Below the pieces are notes generated by a model. That model saw only the letters and a program-made list of their open reading frames with translations. It made no database searches and was not told the DNA's origin. A stretch of DNA of 64,000 nt. Origin: Andreprevotia lacus DSM 23236. GTDB lineage: Bacteria > Pseudomonadota > Gammaproteobacteria > Burkholderiales > Chitinibacteraceae. The DNA is taken from contig NZ_FWXD01000006.1 in NCBI RefSeq assembly GCF_900176275.1, forward strand, positions 47,580 through 111,579, in the 5' to 3' direction. A program made the translations under genes and the position numbers. This document shows, in pieces, positions 60,003 to 64,000 of the stretch. How positions within the stretch are numbered: position 1 is the first letter of the stretch; every line of letters begins with the position of its first letter.

Positions 60003-60448
60003 GGCTGCTGGCTCTCGCTCACAATGCGCCTGGCTATGGCACGCACGCCATTGCCGCGCGATGCGGACAGAAAGCGCACCAGGCCCAGCTCGGTCAGCCA
60101 GGCTTCCAGCGCAAACTGCTGGATCGTTGCGGCATCCTGGTTGTGATAAGCGGTGAGCAGCAAGGTCAGCAAGCCCTTGATCACACGCGAATCGCTGTCG
60201 GCCGCAACTTGCAGCTTGCCCCCCTCCCAGCGTGTGACCAGCCAGACGGTGCTCTCGCAACCGCTGACCCGATTGGCATCCACCTTGTCGGCATCCGGTA
60301 GCGGTGGCAGGTCCCGTGCCAGTTGTACCAGCAAGCGGCTTTTGGCCTCCCAGCCGCCAGCGGCCAGCAGGCGTTGTGACAGCGCATCGCGATCGACGGT
60401 GGTGCCGAACGGGTGAGCGTAGGGATTGCTCATTGCCGTTTCGCTCAT
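59993..60448 (-). CDS. sufE: SufE family sulfur-transfer protein
   Basis: 151 aa. VSGCESTVWLVTR (near 60) holds the sulfur-accepting Cys; QRLLAAGGWEAKSRLLVQLA and ELGLVRFLSASRGNGVRAI are family blocks. It receives persulfide from SufS and boosts its activity. Its ATG overlaps the sufS stop by 4 nt (ATGA). No sufBCD genes are in the window, so this pair stands apart from a full suf operon, as with csdA-csdE. Confidence 0.92.
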   Translation of the reverse strand: MSETAMSNPYAHPFGTTVDRDALSQRLLAAGGWEAKSRLLVQLARDLPPLPDADKVDANRVSGCESTVWLVTRWEGGKLQVAADSDSRVIKGLLTLLLTAYHNQDAATIQQFALEAWLTELGLVRFLSASRGNGVRAIARRIVSESQQPHG

Positions 60449-61656
60449 GCCAGGTCTTCCAGCGCAGCAGCCAGTGCCTCCAGGAAGTGCGTGACGTCCT
60501 CGGCGGTGTTGTAGGCCGCAAACGATACGCGCAAGGTGCCGCTGACCCCCAGTGCATCGAGTAATGGCTCAGCGCAGTGCTTGCCCACGCGCACCGCGAT
60601 ATCACGGGCATCGAGCAATTGCGCCACGTCATAGGGGTGGGCGTTGTCGAACACCAGCGAGCGCAGCGGTGCGCGCTCGGTAACGGTGGCCAGGGTGCGT
60701 ACGCCGGCTATCTTGCGCAAGCCGGCATCCAGCAAGGCGCACAGATGGGCTTCGTGCTGCTTGAGGGCGGCGCGGTCCAGTCCACACAGCCAGTTCAGCG
60801 CGGCCGCCAGGCCCACGGCTTGCGCGACGGGCGGCGTGCCGGCCTCGAAGCGGGCTGGTGGCGGGGCGTAGGTGGTGCCGGCAAAGCTCACACGCTCGAT
60901 CATGTCGCCGCCGCCTTGCCACGGGGGCATGTCGGCCAGCAGCTCGGCCTTGCCGTACAGCACGCCCACGCCGGTGGGGCCGTAGACCTTGTGGCCGGAA
61001 AACACATAGAAATCCGCACCCAGCGCCTGCACATCCACGCTCTCGTGTGCCACGGCCTGCGCACCGTCGATCAGTACGCGTGCGCCGGCCACGTGGGCGG
61101 CTGCGGCCAGCTCCAGCACCGGCAAATGGGTGCCGATCGCGTTGGATGCGTGCGTGATCGCCACCATGCGAACTTGCGGCTGTAGCAGTGAAAGGAAGGC
61201 GGTGCGGTCCAGCGTGCCATCCGGCAGCACCGGAATCTCGCGCACGATGGCGCCGGTCTGCGCGGCAATCAATTGCCACGGCACGATGTTGGCGTGGTGC
61301 TCATAGCCCGATACCAGGATTTCGTCACCCGGCTTCAGGTTCTGGCTGCCCCAGCTGTTGGCGACCAGATTGATGGCCTCGGTGGCGCCACGGGTAAAGA
61401 CGATCTCATCCGCGCTGCTGGCGTTCAGGAAGCGTGCCACTGTTTCGCGCGCGCCCTCAAAGGCTTCGGTGGCGAGACCGGACAGCCGGTGAGCCGAGCG
61501 ATGCACATTGGCATTGGCGGTTTCATAGAAGTGCCGCTCTGCATCCAGCACGCAGCGTGGTTTTTGCGTGGTCGCGGCGTTATCCAGATACACCAGCTCG
61601 GGATAGTGCTCGAACATGGGGAATTCTGCGCGTAGTGCGTGGGGATTGAGCGACAT
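60445..61656 (-). CDS. Group II cysteine desulfurase (SufS/CsdA type)
   Basis: 403 aa PLP enzyme taking sulfur from cysteine. YLDNAATTQKP at the N-terminus, TRGATEAINLVANS, the PLP-Lys in VFSGHKVYGPTGVGVLYGK (near 225) and the catalytic Cys in VGKHCAEP (near 365). The RxGKHCAEP context marks the SufS/CsdA group. Start MSLNPHALRAEFP chosen at 61656; the longer frame adds 29 odd residues. Coupled to sufE. Confidence 0.93.
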   Translation of the reverse strand: MSLNPHALRAEFPMFEHYPELVYLDNAATTQKPRCVLDAERHFYETANANVHRSAHRLSGLATEAFEGARETVARFLNASSADEIVFTRGATEAINLVANSWGSQNLKPGDEILVSGYEHHANIVPWQLIAAQTGAIVREIPVLPDGTLDRTAFLSLLQPQVRMVAITHASNAIGTHLPVLELAAAAHVAGARVLIDGAQAVAHESVDVQALGADFYVFSGHKVYGPTGVGVLYGKAELLADMPPWQGGGDMIERVSFAGTTYAPPPARFEAGTPPVAQAVGLAAALNWLCGLDRAALKQHEAHLCALLDAGLRKIAGVRTLATVTERAPLRSLVFDNAHPYDVAQLLDARDIAVRVGKHCAEPLLDALGVSGTLRVSFAAYNTAEDVTHFLEALAAALEDLA

Positions 61657-61701
61657 GGCAGGAAAAGTCGGAATGGTCTGTGACGATTGTATAATGCCGC
61701 G

Positions 61702-62145
61702 ATGGCTTACAAACAACCGATTTCCGTACTGGTGGTGATTCATACACCAGACTTGCAGGTATTACTGATCGAGCGCACCGATTTTCCTGAAGCCTGGCAG
61801 TCGGTTACCGGCAGTCGCGAGGCTGACGAAGTGCTGACAGACACCGCCCTGCGTGAAGTGGCCGAGGAAACTGGCATCCGCGCTGACCCCGCCAGCTTGC
61901 GTGATTGGGACTACAGCAGCAGCTACGAAATTTTCGAGGTGTGGCGCCATCGCTACGCACCGGGTGTGACGACCAATGTCGAGCACGTGTTCAGCCTGCA
62001 GGTGCCGGCGCCTCTGGCCGTCACGCTGGCGCCGCGCGAACATCGCCGCTATCGCTGGGTGGATTGGCAGGTAGCGGCCGAGATGGTGTTCTCGCCTTCC
62101 AATGCCGAAGCCATCCGCATGCTGGTGCAGCGCACGGGGCATTGA
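61702..62145 (+). CDS. nudB: Dihydroneopterin triphosphate diphosphatase
   Basis: 147 aa Nudix hydrolase. Nudix box GSREADEVLTDTALREVAEE (followed by TGI; near 39-61) is complete, and the C-terminal HRRYRWVDWQVAAEMVFSPS with SNAEAIR is typical of NudB. It removes pyrophosphate from dihydroneopterin triphosphate in folate synthesis, the step before FolB. ATG preceded by few bases after a TATAATG element, so the leader is short. Confidence 0.9.
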   Translation: MAYKQPISVLVVIHTPDLQVLLIERTDFPEAWQSVTGSREADEVLTDTALREVAEETGIRADPASLRDWDYSSSYEIFEVWRHRYAPGVTTNVEHVFSLQVPAPLAVTLAPREHRRYRWVDWQVAAEMVFSPSNAEAIRMLVQRTGH

Positions 62146-62178
62146 ACGCGCCCGGTCGGCGTAACCTCAAGTAATTTC

Positions 62179-62205
62179 TCAAGATTGATACAAACCTGCC
62201 GATAT
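62179..62205 (+). promoter_or_regulatory. Sigma-28 (FliA) promoter of the flagellin gene
   Basis: TCAAGATT (-35, 62179-62186), 11-nt spacer, GCCGATAT (-10, 62198-62205). Against the enteric consensus TAAAGTTT-N11-GCCGATAA, 6 of 8 and 7 of 8 positions fit, with exact spacing. It lies 42 bp before the start codon, so the gene should be a late-class flagellar gene. Confidence 0.8.
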
Positions 62206-62247
62206 GCCGTTTGGGTAGCCGCCCATACGCATGCAGGATGATGGATC

Positions 62248-63942
62248 GTGTCGCTGCAGATCCAGACCAATGTCGCCGCGCTGTTCACGCAGCATCAGCT
62301 CGCAAGGACGTCGGACACCACCAACACGGTGATCCAGCGCCTTTCATCCGGGCTGCGCGTCAATTCCGCGCGCGACGATGCGGCCGGTCTGGTCATCAGC
62401 CAGCGCATGACGGCACAAATCCGTGGCAACGCGGTGGCCAATCGCAATCTGAACGATGGCGTTTCGCTGGTGCAGACGGCAGATGGGGCGATGGATACGG
62501 TGACCAACTCGCTGCAGCGCATCCGCGAGCTGGCGGTACAGGCCAGCAATGCCACACTCAACGCCACGGACCGGCAAGCCTTGCAGGCCGAGGCCGATCA
62601 GCTGCTTGGTGGTATCGACCAGATTGCCAGCCAGACTCAGTTCAACGGCCAGCAGGTGTTCAGCCAGTCCAAGGCCAGCATCGGTGGCGATGTCAACAAG
62701 CGCGCCGTGATCGATGGCCTCAAGCTGGGCTGGATACAGGAAGCCGAGCAGCGCATCAAACAGTACTACGGCATATCGGGTGATGGCGCCGACCTGACGG
62801 TTGACCTGACCTTTAGCGATGGCGCGGGCAATGTGCTGGCCTCGGTCAGTGGCACCGGTGGTGCGGGCGGCAAGGCTTACAATCAAAAACTCAATATCGA
62901 CATGCAGGACTTCGTGCCGCCCAATCTGCCCGATGGCGGCACCGCGCCGTATTACAACGACCGGGTGATCGCCCACGAAATGGTGCACGCAGTCATGGGG
63001 CGCTCGATGAACTTCACCGCGCTGCCCACCTGGTTCAAGGAAGGCACGGCTGAGTTGATCCACGGTGCGGACGAGCGTGTGGTGGGCGATATTGCCGCCT
63101 CCAACGTCAATGCGGTGGTCAATCAGGTAGCAGGGGCTTGGGGCAGCAATAGCATTGATTATTCGTCGGCCTACATCGCCTCGCGCTACATGCACCAGAT
63201 GCTCAAGACCTATGGCCACGCGGACGGCATCAAGGCGGTAATGACCTATCTGCATGACAACCCGGCCGCCGATCTGGATGCCGCGCTCAATGCGCTGACC
63301 AACGGGCAGGTGGCTACCGCCGGGGCTTTTCTGTCCAGGTTTACCGGTGGCAATGTCTCGGTCGGTGCCAGCTTCGTCAACAATGTGATGGACCTGACCA
63401 ATACCGATACCGGCTCGATCGGCGGGCTGGACGCCGACAACGGTCCCGAGCGCAGCGCCAAGGATGTGCTGACCGACCACGGCAGCAGCTATGGCACCAC
63501 GGTGGCAGATGGCTTCAACGTGATTTACCCCACCGTGGGTGGCGGCGCAGGGACGAATACCGTCAGCCTGCAAGCCGGTGCGGGCGTGCATGAAAATCTG
63601 GTCGCGTCGATCAGCGCGGTCAGCTCGACCGCGCTGGGGCTGGAAAGCGTGGATCTGGTGAACCTGCCGCAATTTGCACTGGTGCACCTGGACGAGGCCA
63701 TCGACTATATCGGCCGCCAGCGTGCCGATTTGGGCGCCGTGCAATCACGGCTGACCGCAGGCATGGCGCAGTTGCAAACCACGGTGGAGAACGACAGCGC
63801 GGCACGTTCGCGCATTGTCGATGCCGATTACGCCGCAGAAACCGCCGCGCTGACCCGGCAGAACATCCTGCAGCAGGCTGCCAATGCCATGCTGGCGCAG
63901 ACCTTCAATCAACCGAGGCTGGCATTGCAACTCTTGCGCTAG
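62248..63942 (+). CDS. Flagellin with zinc-metallopeptidase insert (flagellinolysin)
   Basis: 564 aa, GTG start after AGGATG. Residues 1-140 are the flagellin N-terminal D0/D1 region ([43 protein letters not shown]); about 478-564 is the C-terminal region ([33 protein letters not shown]). Between them, about 141-380 replaces the variable D2/D3 region and carries HEMVH (243-247) and WFKEGTAEL (262-270), giving zinc ligands His243, His247, Glu265 and catalytic Glu244, in the manner of M9 collagenases (WFQEGNAEF in ColG). This is the flagellinolysin layout: a protease displayed on the filament. TAG stop lies in the repeat edge. Confidence 0.92.
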   Translation: MSLQIQTNVAALFTQHQLARTSDTTNTVIQRLSSGLRVNSARDDAAGLVISQRMTAQIRGNAVANRNLNDGVSLVQTADGAMDTVTNSLQRIRELAVQASNATLNATDRQALQAEADQLLGGIDQIASQTQFNGQQVFSQSKASIGGDVNKRAVIDGLKLGWIQEAEQRIKQYYGISGDGADLTVDLTFSDGAGNVLASVSGTGGAGGKAYNQKLNIDMQDFVPPNLPDGGTAPYYNDRVIAHEMVHAVMGRSMNFTALPTWFKEGTAELIHGADERVVGDIAASNVNAVVNQVAGAWGSNSIDYSSAYIASRYMHQMLKTYGHADGIKAVMTYLHDNPAADLDAALNALTNGQVATAGAFLSRFTGGNVSVGASFVNNVMDLTNTDTGSIGGLDADNGPERSAKDVLTDHGSSYGTTVADGFNVIYPTVGGGAGTNTVSLQAGAGVHENLVASISAVSSTALGLESVDLVNLPQFALVHLDEAIDYIGRQRADLGAVQSRLTAGMAQLQTTVENDSAARSRIVDADYAAETAALTRQNILQQAANAMLAQTFNQPRLALQLLR

Positions 63943-64000
63943 GGCCTGTTAACACTTATTTCACGCTTGCGTTCGGGGTAGTTCGGGATGGAGCGCAAGG
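63941..64000. mobile_element. Second copy of the dispersed repeat (cut by the window end)
   Basis: The 60 bp match the inverted right end of the 9692-9958 element at 59 positions (C to T at 63979), including AGGGCCTGTTAACACTTATT. It is thus in the opposite orientation to the first copy. Its first two bases complete the stop codon of the flagellin gene. Confidence 0.85.

Overview
The window reads as chromosomal DNA from a motile, Gram-negative betaproteobacterium, most likely of the order Neisseriales (Chromobacteriaceae/Chitinibacteraceae type). This rests on gene content rather than on any search: a Neisseria-type porin, a PhaM-like protein and a phasin (polyhydroxyalkanoate granules), type IV minor pilins, the arginine succinyltransferase route, PEP-synthase regulators and a NADP malic enzyme. 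Most genes are G+C rich with strong third-position bias, which explains the many long antisense reading frames. No rRNA, tRNA, CRISPR array, transposase or prophage gene was seen.

Layout. 1-1351: 5' part of a basic amino acid decarboxylase. 1507-5062: a five-gene minor pilin operon that looks more A+T rich than its surroundings and has no pilY1. 5187-11445: sua5, a CRP-like regulator, a lipoprotein, a Tim44-domain protein, folB, plsY, a 267-bp dispersed repeat and a porin. 11689-15774: trpEGDC, preceded by a short ORF with four Trp codons in 17. 15853-23506: mltA, phaM-like, maeB, dnaE. 23610-26935: a YjfB-like motility protein, phasin, an unknown gene coupled to fnr, and a TauE/SafE membrane protein. 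27008-31810: prkA-yeaH-spoVR stress kinase operon. 31883-39011: sorbosone-dehydrogenase-like protein, def, map-glnD, a lipoprotein and a GST. 39065-41722: the min operon with an SdpI-like gene inserted, and a 57-aa membrane protein. 41838-46167: two tandem PEP-synthase regulatory kinases divergent from ppsA. 46143-54988: a solute-binding protein and the arginine-degrading ast genes, with astC separated from astADBE by an inverted cheB and a small unknown gene. 55052-62145: NlpC/P60 peptidase, AarF/UbiB kinase, MliC-like protein, azoR/lysR pair, sufS-sufE and nudB. 62248-63942: a flagellin carrying a zinc-metallopeptidase insert (flagellinolysin type) behind a good sigma-28 promoter; its stop codon lies in the edge of a second copy of the dispersed repeat.

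How it fits together. The cell appears to store carbon as PHA, balance C4/C3 metabolism (maeB, ppsA and regulators), use arginine as a carbon and nitrogen source, sense oxygen through FNR, and swim with flagella that may be proteolytic. The points most worth pursuing are the proteolytic flagellin, the candidate trp leader whose end is complementary to the trpE start region, the PSRP pair with different signature-motif changes, and the repeat family.
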